This document shows, in pieces, positions 1-5,471 of a stretch of DNA of 9,452 nt. Under the pieces are notes generated by a model, which had not been told where the DNA came from, searched no databases, and worked only from the letters and a program-made list of their open reading frames with translations. The translations under genes were made by a program, and so were the position numbers. The DNA comes from Spirochaeta sp. (lineage in GTDB: Bacteria > Spirochaetota > Spirochaetia > DSM-27196 > Alkalispirochaetaceae). The stretch covers positions 1 to 9,452 of the forward strand of contig SKHA01000096.1 of assembly GCA_007117185.1 (NCBI GenBank), in the 5' to 3' direction. Within the stretch, counting starts at the first letter, position 1, and each line of letters begins with the position of its first letter.

Positions 1-505
1 AGTTGTCGTACTCGTCGATGATGATGTGCAGCGGCGGGGCCCCCGCCTCCTGTGCCGCGCTGAGGATCGCCCGTACCCGTTCCGTGGCGGAGATCACCGT
101 ATCCATCGCGGGGAACCGGGCGTACTCGCGGTAGGTGTGTACAAACACCCGCAGGGCATCGTGACACGCCCGGTCAAAGGCCCCCTCAAGCTCGTCGATT
201 TCCGGTTCCACCTTGACCACGGAAAAATCAAAGCGCATCACCATCTGCGAGTTACGTGCCCCCGTGGGCTCCCGCCCGATGTCCGTCCTGCCAAAGAGTT
301 CCTCAAAGCGGTCCGCGCGCTTCACATCGTAGTAGCACTCCAGGATGGAGCACCACAGACTCTTGCCGAAGCGGCGCGGACGCAGGAAGACCGGGACTTT
401 GTACTGCTCGAGCTCGCGTATGAAGGCGGTCTTGTCCACGAAATAGTATGCATCGCGTATGATCTCTTCGTAATTGGCCACCGCGTAGGGAACTCGCCGT
501 TGCAT
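1..505 (-). CDS. AAA-ATPase-like protein, N-terminal part (probable PD-(D/E)XK nuclease-associated family), truncated by window edge
   Basis: The minus strand reads through to base 1 without a stop, giving 168 residues of an incomplete protein. It opens with RRVPYAVANYEEIIRD and YYFVDKT (residues 20-26), the typical start of the AAA-ATPase-like family (Pfam AAA-ATPase_like). A Walker A-like RPRRFGKSL lies at residues 42-50, and a Walker B-like IIIDEYDN at 161-168, right at the edge. Family members normally carry a C-terminal PD-(D/E)XK nuclease-like domain (PDDEXK_9); that part is outside the window. Their cellular role is not established, although a nucleic-acid-processing or defence role is often suspected. 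The ATG at 505 was chosen because the family homology starts there. The frame stays open upstream only to about base 606 and offers no ATG. There is no Shine-Dalgarno sequence; a -10-like hexamer 6 nt upstream suggests a leaderless message. Family assignment is firm, function is not. Confidence 0.85.
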   Translation of the reverse strand, partial: MQRRVPYAVANYEEIIRDAYYFVDKTAFIRELEQYKVPVFLRPRRFGKSLWCSILECYYDVKRADRFEELFGRTDIGREPTGARNSQMVMRFDFSVVKVEPEIDELEGAFDRACHDALRVFVHTYREYARFPAMDTVISATERVRAILSAAQEAGAPPLHIIIDEYDN

Positions 506-511
506 ACTTCT

Positions 512-540
512 ACTATGCCCGGGAAACCATATGGGGGCAA
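512..540 (-). promoter_or_regulatory. Candidate promoter for the AAA-ATPase-like gene (leaderless arrangement)
   Basis: On the minus strand TTGCCC (540-535) is followed by a 17-nt spacer and CATAGT (517-512). Each hexamer matches four of six bases of the sigma70 consensus. The ATG starts 6 nt after the -10 hexamer, about where transcription would begin. The match is moderate, so this is an inference supported by the absence of a ribosome binding site. Confidence 0.4.
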
Positions 541-566
541 GCTCCCCGGGGATCTCAGTTCTTCCA

Positions 567-656
567 TCAGTGGCCCTCTTCTTCCGGTTCCACAATACCG
601 AGCGGTATCACCAGGGACTGGACCAGGAAATTCGAACATTTGACACCCCTTGCCAC
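567..656 (-). pseudogene. Possible gene remnant or 29-codon ORF ending in IVEPEEEGH
   Basis: A minus-strand frame from a GTG at 656 to a TGA at 567-569 encodes 29 residues, including FLVQSLVIPLGIVEPEEEGH. Codon choice is GC-rich at third positions and the sequence reads like a real protein C-terminus. The frame has no upstream ATG and a stop at 687-689. In a neighbouring frame there is AAGGGG, then 6 nt, then an ATG (638-636), which would join this tail if one base were lost or gained. It could therefore be a decayed small gene, or chance. I do not recognise a family. Confidence 0.2.
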
Positions 657-692
657 GTCGTTTACTGAGAGACTGGTAAAGGACCTTCATTC

Positions 693-709
693 GATACGTT
701 CAACGTATC
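693..709. repeat. 17-bp perfect palindrome (8-1-8), possible operator
   Basis: GATACGTT C AACGTATC is a perfect inverted repeat with a single central base. It lies about 170 bp upstream of radC and about 190 bp upstream of the AAA-ATPase-like start. The 1-nt centre is too tight for an RNA hairpin, so a dimeric DNA-binding protein is the more likely reader if it is functional. It matches no operator I can name. Confidence 0.4.
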
Positions 710-875
710 CTGCAATCTTGAAGAAGGTGTTTTGTTGCCGCCCGAGAAAGGCGCGGGTTCGATTGGAGATTCATGCTTCGACATCTACTTCGCTCACCCG
801 TAATATTCAGGGATCTCCCGGCATGCTCTCACCTTCATCGCAAGCTACAGCTCCAGCGGGGACGTTCTATACTAT

Positions 876-1532
876 GTGAGCACTCTCATTATTCAAAAGG
901 ATCTGCCCCGGGAACGCCTGTTGGGGCGCGGGCCGGAATCCCTCAGCGACCACGAACTGGTGGCGGTTCTCATTGGCAGCGGCACCTCCGCCCATGACGT
1001 ATTCTCCCTGGCGCGGGTGGTGCTGCAGCGGCTGGAGCTGAGCAACTTCGGGGGCACCCCCCAGCAGCTGCTGCAGATCCCCGGGATGGGTCCCGCCCGG
1101 GCCGCCCGCATCGCCGCGGCGGTGGAGCTGGGACGGCGCATCATGGCCCCGCGCAACTTCCGCATCCGCCAGCCCTCCGACGCGGTGCCCCTGCTGTGGC
1201 ACTACGCCGACCGCAGGCAGGAGCACTTCATCGTGCTCTCCCTCAACGGGGCCCACGAGGTGGACGCGGTGCGGATCGTCTCGGTGGGGCTGGTGAACAG
1301 GACGCTGGTCCACCCCAGAGAGGTTTTTTCCGACGCCCTGAAGGACCGTGCCGCAGCTATCATCGTGGCCCATAACCACCCCAGTGGAAATGTGGAGCCC
1401 AGCGGTGAGGACCGGGCGGTGACGGAAACTCTTCTGGAGGCGGGGCAGATCCTGGGGGTGCGGGTGCTGGACCACATTATCTTCGCGCCGGGAACGTACT
1501 ACAGTTTTCGGGAGCACGATGAGCTGGGTTAG
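876..1532 (+). CDS. radC: RadC-family JAMM/MPN+ domain protein
   Basis: The 218-residue product has the normal RadC layout and length. KDLPRERLL opens the protein, and an N-terminal UPF0758-type segment with a helix-hairpin-helix LLQIPGMGPARAARI follows at about residues 65-79. A C-terminal JAMM metalloprotease-like domain carries E116, the HNHPSG motif (H166, H168, S170) and D179, so the full set of zinc ligands and the catalytic Glu are present. Despite its name, RadC has no proven DNA-repair role; homologues occur in housekeeping and mobile-element settings, and the activity is unknown. The start is the GTG at 876, just before the conserved KDLPRERL. The frame is open further up (to 804) but has no ATG, GTG or TTG there. 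The ribosome site is weak (CGGGGA, about 13 nt away). A possible small ORF overlaps its last codons. Confidence 0.93.
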   Translation: MSTLIIQKDLPRERLLGRGPESLSDHELVAVLIGSGTSAHDVFSLARVVLQRLELSNFGGTPQQLLQIPGMGPARAARIAAAVELGRRIMAPRNFRIRQPSDAVPLLWHYADRRQEHFIVLSLNGAHEVDAVRIVSVGLVNRTLVHPREVFSDALKDRAAAIIVAHNHPSGNVEPSGEDRAVTETLLEAGQILGVRVLDHIIFAPGTYYSFREHDELG

Positions 1533-1635
1533 CCAGTCCCGGTGCGAAACGGATCACCTCCAGCGGTGCTTGAATGGATGCGGACGGAAGCAGCACCTGT
1601 TCGAACGGCTGTTTCTGGAATCGCCGGACCTGTAG
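1519..1635 (+). CDS. Possible 38-residue cysteine-containing small protein overlapping the end of radC
   Basis: An ATG at 1519 lies inside the last codons of radC, in another frame, preceded by CGGGAG at a spacing of 4 nt. It runs to a TAG at 1633-1635. The product is short and polar, with cysteines at positions 9, 17 and 21 and a hydrophobic-charged tail HLFERLFLESPDL. About three quarters of third codon positions are G or C, as in the neighbouring genes, and the overlap suggests translational coupling to radC. I recognise no family. The three cysteines are too irregular to call a zinc finger. The competing minus-strand ORF over the same bases has poorer composition. It is a real candidate, not a confirmed gene. 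Confidence 0.35.
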   Translation: MSWVSQSRCETDHLQRCLNGCGRKQHLFERLFLESPDL

Positions 1636-1654
1636 GGGGCGACCTGCCACGTAG

Positions 1655-1671
1655 TCCTCGCCGAAAGAGGA
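1655..1671 (+). terminator. Weak hairpin after radC and the small ORF
   Basis: TCCTC (1655-1659) and GAGGA (1667-1671) form a 5-bp stem with a 7-nt loop, followed by the modestly T-rich TTTCTATT. It is the only stem seen between radC and the YbjN gene. It is short, so read-through into the next gene remains likely. Confidence 0.25.
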
Positions 1672-1725
1672 TTTCTATTGCCCATTCCAACTGCAATTGG
1701 TTAGTTTCAGACACACTACATCGTC

Positions 1726-1739
1726 AGGAGGTCGTTTTG
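1726..1739 (+). promoter_or_regulatory. Strong ribosome binding site that fixes a TTG start
   Basis: AGGAGGT at 1726-1732 is followed by CGTT and then TTG at 1737. It is the only strong Shine-Dalgarno sequence in this frame and sits directly before a textbook signal peptide. It therefore decides the start over the in-frame ATG at 1542, which would put about 65 implausible residues in front. Confidence 0.8.
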
Positions 1740-2246
1740 TTCAAGTTACTCACAGCTGTTCTGTTTCTGCTGGTACCGATGACTGGTTTTGCCCAATCCC
1801 CCCCGTTGATACGACAGGCGGAAGAGTTTGTCAGGACCCTGAACATCAACGTTCAGACGATCAACCCCAGGGCGTTTCGATTCAGCAACACCCTTCAGGG
1901 CAAGACCTGGGTGATCTTCGTCATCGAGCGGGAGGCAGTGGAGCAGTTGTTGATCTATTCGGTCTTTCCCCAGGCGATCCCAGCTGCCCAGCGCCAGACG
2001 GCGATGGAGTTCATCACCCGGGCCAACTACGGCATGAGCATCGGTAATTTCGAGATGGACCTCAGTGATGGCGAGATCCGCTACAAGACCAGCATCGATG
2101 GCCAGGGAATGGCGATGAACAGAACCATTCTGAACGGGCTCATTCAGCACAACGCCAGTACGTTCTTTCAGTACTGGGAAGGGCTGGAAGGCATCCGCAG
2201 CGGTCGGCTCAACGCGCTGCAGGCGATCAGGCTGGTGGAAGGCTGA
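1737..2246 (+). CDS. Exported YbjN-domain protein
   Basis: The product has 169 residues from a TTG start. Residues 1-19 form a signal peptide (MFKLLTAVLFLLVPMTGFA, cleavage likely before QS), so the protein should be periplasmic or secreted. The rest matches the YbjN fold family (Pfam YbjN, 'putative bacterial sensory transduction regulator'). It has a strand-rich segment around FRFSNTLQGKTWVIFVIE, then LLIYSVFPQAIPAAQR, the family core ITRANYGMSIGNFEMDLSDG, the strand GEIRYKTSIDG, and a C-terminal helix in which NAST replaces the usual N-x-x-T-x-D type pattern. The family is related to type III chaperone-like folds and its biochemical role is unknown. Many members are cytoplasmic, so the signal peptide is worth noting. 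It lies downstream of radC by 204 nt and converges with the next gene. Confidence 0.85.
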   Translation: MFKLLTAVLFLLVPMTGFAQSPPLIRQAEEFVRTLNINVQTINPRAFRFSNTLQGKTWVIFVIEREAVEQLLIYSVFPQAIPAAQRQTAMEFITRANYGMSIGNFEMDLSDGEIRYKTSIDGQGMAMNRTILNGLIQHNASTFFQYWEGLEGIRSGRLNALQAIRLVEG

Positions 2247-2266
2247 ACCGGGCTGCCACAGAAGAG

Positions 2267-2286
2267 GTCACCCGACGCGGGGTGGC
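2267..2286. terminator. Hairpin between convergent genes, possible bidirectional terminator
   Basis: GTCACCC (2267-2273) pairs with GGGTGGC (2280-2286) around a 6-nt loop, with one G-U in the plus-strand RNA. It sits exactly in the 42-nt gap between the stop codons of the YbjN gene and the convergent exported protein. There is no T-run on either side, so intrinsic termination is uncertain; the position is the main argument. Confidence 0.4.
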
Positions 2287-2288
2287 GA

Positions 2289-2846
2289 TTACCTCCGGGG
2301 ACGCTGAGGGCGCACCTGAATGTTTTCTATCACCGCTCTCAGGTCCCCCAACCCGTGGTCATCGGGCCGCTCGGGCGCCAGCATCACGTGGCTCATCACA
2401 CCCTCTATGGTGTCCACAATCGGGACCAGGTAGTAGTACCAGGTCAGATTCCGGTTCTCGACACGGATTGCCCAGTGGTCGCCGTCGTTCTGGTACTCCA
2501 TTTCGATCAGATCTATTCGCCGATCCGTTCCGAACAGCTCCTGTTCGGCCATGCGGGCATAGAACAGATCCACCGCCAGGTGAATCACCAGGGCATCTGA
2601 GAACTCCTGGTGCCCGAAGGGCAGGACGTAGCCCTGAACGGGAGGCGCCATGGTGCGGGTATTGACGAGCCCGAATCGATCCGGGTCGGTATCGTCTTCC
2701 ACAACCGACACTGTTTCGTCTACCAGAAGTACAAATCCATCGTAGTGGGACCAGCTGTTTTCGGCAGACAGAATCGCCGGGAGAAAACACAGGACAAACG
2801 GAAGAGACACCCTTCGAAACAGCGCCAGGCGACGGGAAGCACTCAT
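2289..2846 (-). CDS. Exported protein of unknown function
   Basis: The product has 185 residues from the ATG at 2846. A clear signal peptide (basic start MSASRRLALFRR, hydrophobic stretch to about residue 26, cleavage near LSA|EN) suggests export without a lipid anchor: the cysteine in the hydrophobic core has no lipobox context. The mature part is acidic and aromatic-rich, with a WSHYDGFVLLVDE strand region, a Y-rich LTWYYYLVPIVD and a basic C-terminus. I recognise no family or motif. An upstream in-frame ATG at 2858 would add four residues (MIGS). I prefer 2846 because a TATGAT hexamer ends 7 nt before it and would overlap the 2858 ATG; there is also a weak AGG 5 nt upstream. It is divergent from the methyltransferase gene and convergent with the YbjN gene. 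Confidence 0.75.
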   Translation of the reverse strand: MSASRRLALFRRVSLPFVLCFLPAILSAENSWSHYDGFVLLVDETVSVVEDDTDPDRFGLVNTRTMAPPVQGYVLPFGHQEFSDALVIHLAVDLFYARMAEQELFGTDRRIDLIEMEYQNDGDHWAIRVENRNLTWYYYLVPIVDTIEGVMSHVMLAPERPDDHGLGDLRAVIENIQVRPQRPRR

Positions 2847-2853
2847 GGAACCT

Positions 2854-2881
2854 ATCATACCGCATCACAGAAAACGTGCAA
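2854..2881 (-). promoter_or_regulatory. Promoter of the exported unknown protein, leaderless type
   Basis: On the minus strand TTGCAC (2881-2876), a 16-nt spacer and TATGAT (2859-2854, five of six consensus bases) are followed by 7 nt and then the ATG at 2846. The predicted transcription start falls on or next to the start codon. The -10 is good, the -35 poor. Confidence 0.45.
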
Positions 2882-2931
2882 CCTCTGCCCGGAACGCGAT
2901 GGCACGTTTCAGAGCCCGGCAGCCCCAATCG

Positions 2932-2961
2932 TTGGAATCGGCCGCACCGATCCATTAGAAT
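2932..2961 (+). promoter_or_regulatory. Promoter of the methyltransferase gene, leaderless type
   Basis: TTGGAA (2932-2937), an 18-nt spacer and TAGAAT (2956-2961, five of six consensus bases) are followed by 7 nt and the ATG at 2969. No Shine-Dalgarno sequence lies in those 7 nt (TCTCCCT), which fits a transcript beginning at the start codon. Confidence 0.5.
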
Positions 2962-2968
2962 TCTCCCT

Positions 2969-3706
2969 ATGAAGACGAAAAAAGCGGACCATCGGTTTAC
3001 CGAGGATATCGCCCGGGAGTACGAGATGATCACCCTCGCCTATCCCGATTTTGAGGCGCTGCAGCGGACCATGGTGGAGGGAATCGACTTCAGTCGCGGG
3101 CAGGAGCAACCCTTTCGCCTCCTTGAGATCGGCACCGGTGACGGCTTCACCACCGTCAAACTGGCGCGAGCCATGGAACGTGCCGGCGACGGCGCCGTTC
3201 TCACCACCGTGGATATCAGCGCGGAGATGCTCGCCAAAGCTCGGGATCTTCTGGAAGGAGCACTGGGGGAGCATCATGTGCAGTACCGGCAGATGGACGC
3301 GCTGGCGTTTCTTCAGGATGAACCGGAAGGGCACTTTGACGTGGTGGCAACCTCGTTCACCCTGCACAACTTTGAGCGTACCTATCGCGAGTCGGTAGAG
3401 CAGCAGATTCACCGCGTCCTGAGGCCAGGGGGGGTGTACACCAACGCCGACAAGTACGCACCCTCCGGACAGGAGCAGTTTGACGCACTGGCGCTTCACA
3501 TCGACCATTTCTTTGCGGCCTTTCTCCCTCAGGGTAAGACGGAGTTGCTGAGAAAGTGGGTGATCCACAACATCTCCGACCAGTCTCCCCGGCACGTGAT
3601 GTTCGTCGATGAGACAGTATCCCGACTGGAAAAGCTGGGGTTTCGGGAGGTGCGGATCGAGCAGCAAACGGGACTGCAGGCGGTTTTGCGCGCCCGGAAA
3701 GGCTGA
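2969..3706 (+). CDS. Class I SAM-dependent methyltransferase
   Basis: The 245-residue cytoplasmic product has a Rossmann-fold methyltransferase core. Motif I is LLEIGTGDGF (residues 51-60), binding the SAM carboxy-propyl part. VDIS (81-84) gives the acidic residue that contacts the ribose, MDA (109-111) contacts the adenine side, FDVV (123-126) is the motif IV strand, and LRPGG (151-155) is the usual post-motif turn. The general look is UbiE/CmoA-like, but no substrate-specific motif is visible, so the acceptor cannot be named. I chose ATG 2969 because methyltransferase-like sequence starts there and a -10 hexamer lies 7 nt upstream. The open frame continues upstream only as proline/arginine-rich noncoding-looking sequence. 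It is divergent from the exported protein and convergent with the hydrolase; no functional link to either is evident. Confidence 0.88.
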   Translation: MKTKKADHRFTEDIAREYEMITLAYPDFEALQRTMVEGIDFSRGQEQPFRLLEIGTGDGFTTVKLARAMERAGDGAVLTTVDISAEMLAKARDLLEGALGEHHVQYRQMDALAFLQDEPEGHFDVVATSFTLHNFERTYRESVEQQIHRVLRPGGVYTNADKYAPSGQEQFDALALHIDHFFAAFLPQGKTELLRKWVIHNISDQSPRHVMFVDETVSRLEKLGFREVRIEQQTGLQAVLRARKG

Positions 3707-3738
3707 GGACACGATCCTGGGGGGATGCCGCCGGAGGG

Positions 3739-4566
3739 TTACCGTCGCATCAGGGGCAGCTCGATGAGGCCGCCGAGGGGGTAGCGGCCGCCCTCCTCCC
3801 CCAGCTCGATTTCCGAAAAGGTGCGCCGTGCCTGCTCCATTTCATCTGGCAGGATCGTCCTCGCTGGCGGCAGATGGACCAACAGCAGTCTGCCGACCCC
3901 TGCCCTGGCGGCCACATCCGCCGCCTCCTGGACGCTGGAGTGTCCGGGTCCCGCACCGGTAGCCTCGTGCACCAGTATCCCGCAACCAGCAGCAAGGGCA
4001 ACGATGCGCTGCTCCGGTTCCGTGTCTGAGGAGTACGTGACAACCTCACCGCTTTCCCGGTCGGTAAACCGCAATGCAATCGTCTCCGGTCCGTGGGACC
4101 CCGCCACGTACTGGATGTCCCACCCCGGTACCGATAGCACCAGCGGGCTGTCCGCCGGTGAAGCGGGGGCGAGGTTGGTCGGCAAACTCTCCCACTCTAT
4201 CCCCGGCATCCCGTCTTCTCCGTCCAACTTGAAAACGTCCCAAACCCGGCGCGCGACATCAAGGGCCGGAGCCGGTCCCAAAACCCGCAATGGGCGCCGC
4301 CGGCCGTGAAGCCAAAGCCGCTGCACCGCCAGGGGGAAGCCGGTCACATGGTCAGAGTGATCGTGGGTGATGAACAGCGCCTCCATCCGGTCAATATCCA
4401 GGCCGCAAGCCAGCATTCGTTGCACCAGATCCCCACCGCAGTCCACCGCGACAATTCCCGCGGTGTTTTCCAGCGCCAGCATGGTAGTGGTCCGGTGTGG
4501 GTCACTGACTGACGACCCGGTTCCCAGAAGATGTAGAAATGAAATAGGACCCTCCTCTCCAGACAT
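3739..4566 (-). CDS. RNase Z-like metallo-beta-lactamase-fold hydrolase
   Basis: The 275-residue protein has the full metal-binding set of the MBL fold: THDHSDH (H68, H70, D72, H73), H158 in GSH, D181 in SSDTEP, and H231 in LLVHLPP. LLGTGSS near the N-terminus, HEAT (200-203) and GHSS (209-211 region) are typical of the RNase Z/arylsulfatase-like branch. No exosite arm of true tRNase Z was recognised, so the substrate (phosphodiester or other ester) is open; a tRNA-processing role is not supported. The gene follows the sugar-transport permeases on the same strand with a 74-nt gap and is probably co-transcribed. The ATG at 4566 has only a weak AAGGG about 10 nt upstream. A strong GGAGAGGAGG at 4560-4551 lies inside the first codons, 5 nt before an ATT codon (4545), giving an alternative start exactly at the first beta strand. 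Confidence 0.85.
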   Translation of the reverse strand: MSGEEGPISFLHLLGTGSSVSDPHRTTTMLALENTAGIVAVDCGGDLVQRMLACGLDIDRMEALFITHDHSDHVTGFPLAVQRLWLHGRRRPLRVLGPAPALDVARRVWDVFKLDGEDGMPGIEWESLPTNLAPASPADSPLVLSVPGWDIQYVAGSHGPETIALRFTDRESGEVVTYSSDTEPEQRIVALAAGCGILVHEATGAGPGHSSVQEAADVAARAGVGRLLLVHLPPARTILPDEMEQARRTFSEIELGEEGGRYPLGGLIELPLMRR

Positions 4567-4569
4567 CGG

Positions 4570-4635
4570 TCAACGCCCTTCAGGGACGCCGAGGTCAGTC
4601 AGGCAGTTGGCCAGTCGGAGTACCGTCGAAATCAT
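4570..4635 (-). CDS. Possible 21-codon ORF linking permease and hydrolase genes
   Basis: A minus-strand ATG at 4635, 5 nt after the permease stop, runs to a TGA at 4572-4570 and encodes MISTVLRLANCLTDLGVPEG plus one Arg. The stop is 3 nt before the hydrolase ATG. No family is recognised, and the upstream GGA is a poor ribosome site. It may couple translation of the hydrolase to the permease, or be chance. Confidence 0.2.
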   Translation of the reverse strand: MISTVLRLANCLTDLGVPEGR

Positions 4636-4640
4636 CGCGT

Positions 4641-5471
4641 CTATCCCTTAAGGGCACCGGCGCCGGCAAAGCTCTGGATGAAGGGTTTCTGGAACACCAG
4701 AAAGAGGATAAACAGCGGCGCGGTGATCATCACCGCAGCTGCCATGGTGATGGTGATCTCCGGGGTGCTTTCGGTCGCCTGGGTCAGCATTGCCAGACCA
4801 ACGGTCAGCGTGCGGGCGCGTACGGTGTCGGTTACCAGCAGCGGCCAGAAGAAGTTGTTCCAGTGGAAGGTTCCACTGACAAAGGCGAAGGCGATCAACG
4901 ACGGCTTGGTCAGTGGCAGAAGAACGTGCCGAATTACCCGGGGGCCGTTACACCCGTCAATTCGAGCGGTATCCTCCAGGTCACGGGGGATCGCCCGAAA
5001 CGCCTGACGCATCAGGAACGTCCCGTAAGCACTGGCAAAATAGACGATTCCCACAGCCATGCGTGTATTGAGCAACCCGAGGGTCCGGATCGTCTGGTAG
5101 TTGGGGATAATCACGCTGGTAGCAGGTATCATCAGCTGAACCAGGAAGAGAAAGAACAGCAGATCCCTTCCGGGAAATCGGAGTCGGGCGAACGCGTACG
5201 CTGCCAGTGAGATCGTCACCGACTGTACCAGAAAGGTCATCACGACGATCGACGCAGTGTTGTACAGATAGCGCGCAAAAGGCATCACCTCAACCACACG
5301 CTGGAAGTTCTCCCAGGCGAATCGCCGAGGTATCCATCGGAAATCGAGGCTGAGAATATCCCCGAGTGCTTTAACGGAAGTGGTAAACATAAACAGGAGC
5401 GGTACCAGCATCAGCAGCGCAAGCGGCGTCAGTACCACATACGCTGCAACCACAGAGCGATCAGACTTCAT
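4641..5471 (-). CDS. Carbohydrate ABC transporter permease 2 (MalG/UgpE-like)
   Basis: The 276-residue inner-membrane protein has about six hydrophobic segments, starting with AAYVVLTPLALLMLVPLLFM at residues 9-28. The EAA loop that contacts the ATPase is at about 166-187 (EDTARIDGCNG ... HVLLPLTKP), with D and C in place of the commonest residues but the G and the final LP kept. Length and C-terminal form (QKPFIQSFAGAGALKG) match the MalG/UgpE subfamily, whose members commonly end in a G-A-[IVL]-K-G tail. The start at ATG 5471 is preferred over 5489: AGAAGG lies 6 nt before it. It overlaps the last 11 nt of permease 1, which implies translational coupling and a 1:1 heterodimer. The transported sugar is not indicated. 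Confidence 0.93.
   Translation of the reverse strand: MKSDRSVVAAYVVLTPLALLMLVPLLFMFTTSVKALGDILSLDFRWIPRRFAWENFQRVVEVMPFARYLYNTASIVVMTFLVQSVTISLAAYAFARLRFPGRDLLFFLFLVQLMIPATSVIIPNYQTIRTLGLLNTRMAVGIVYFASAYGTFLMRQAFRAIPRDLEDTARIDGCNGPRVIRHVLLPLTKPSLIAFAFVSGTFHWNNFFWPLLVTDTVRARTLTVGLAMLTQATESTPEITITMAAAVMITAPLFILFLVFQKPFIQSFAGAGALKG

Larger units (their letters stand above)
506..875. other. 370-base stretch without a convincing gene
   Basis: This lies between the divergent AAA-ATPase-like gene and radC. It holds the candidate promoter of the former (512-540), a 17-bp palindrome (693-709) and a short minus-strand ORF (567-656) whose tail looks coding-like. The plus-strand open frame 640-879 has arbitrary low-complexity composition and overlaps the radC start by 4 bases; I do not consider it a gene. 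A TATACT at 868-873 sits too close to the radC GTG to serve that start in a normal way. No tRNA fold, repeat array or mobile-element end was found. Confidence 0.5.

Noticed and set aside
1..505. Reading the AAA-ATPase-like gene as part of a defence system
   Set aside because: Only the N-terminal half is visible, no partner genes are in the window, and the family is widespread as a stand-alone gene of unknown role.
756..764. GGTTCGATT resembling a tRNA T-loop
   Set aside because: The flanking bases do not pair as a T-arm, and no anticodon arm, D-arm or acceptor stem could be built around it.
868..873. TATACT as the -10 of a radC promoter
   Set aside because: It lies only 2 nt before the GTG start, which would place transcription inside the gene, and no -35-like hexamer is found 16-18 nt upstream.
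640..879. 79-codon plus-strand open frame before radC
   Set aside because: Composition is rich in Ser, Thr and Arg with no family resemblance, there is no ribosome site, and the frame contains the intergenic palindrome.
1529..1714. 61-codon minus-strand ORF opposite the radC/YbjN gap
   Set aside because: Its sequence has no family resemblance and no ribosome site, and it covers the better-supported plus-strand small ORF.
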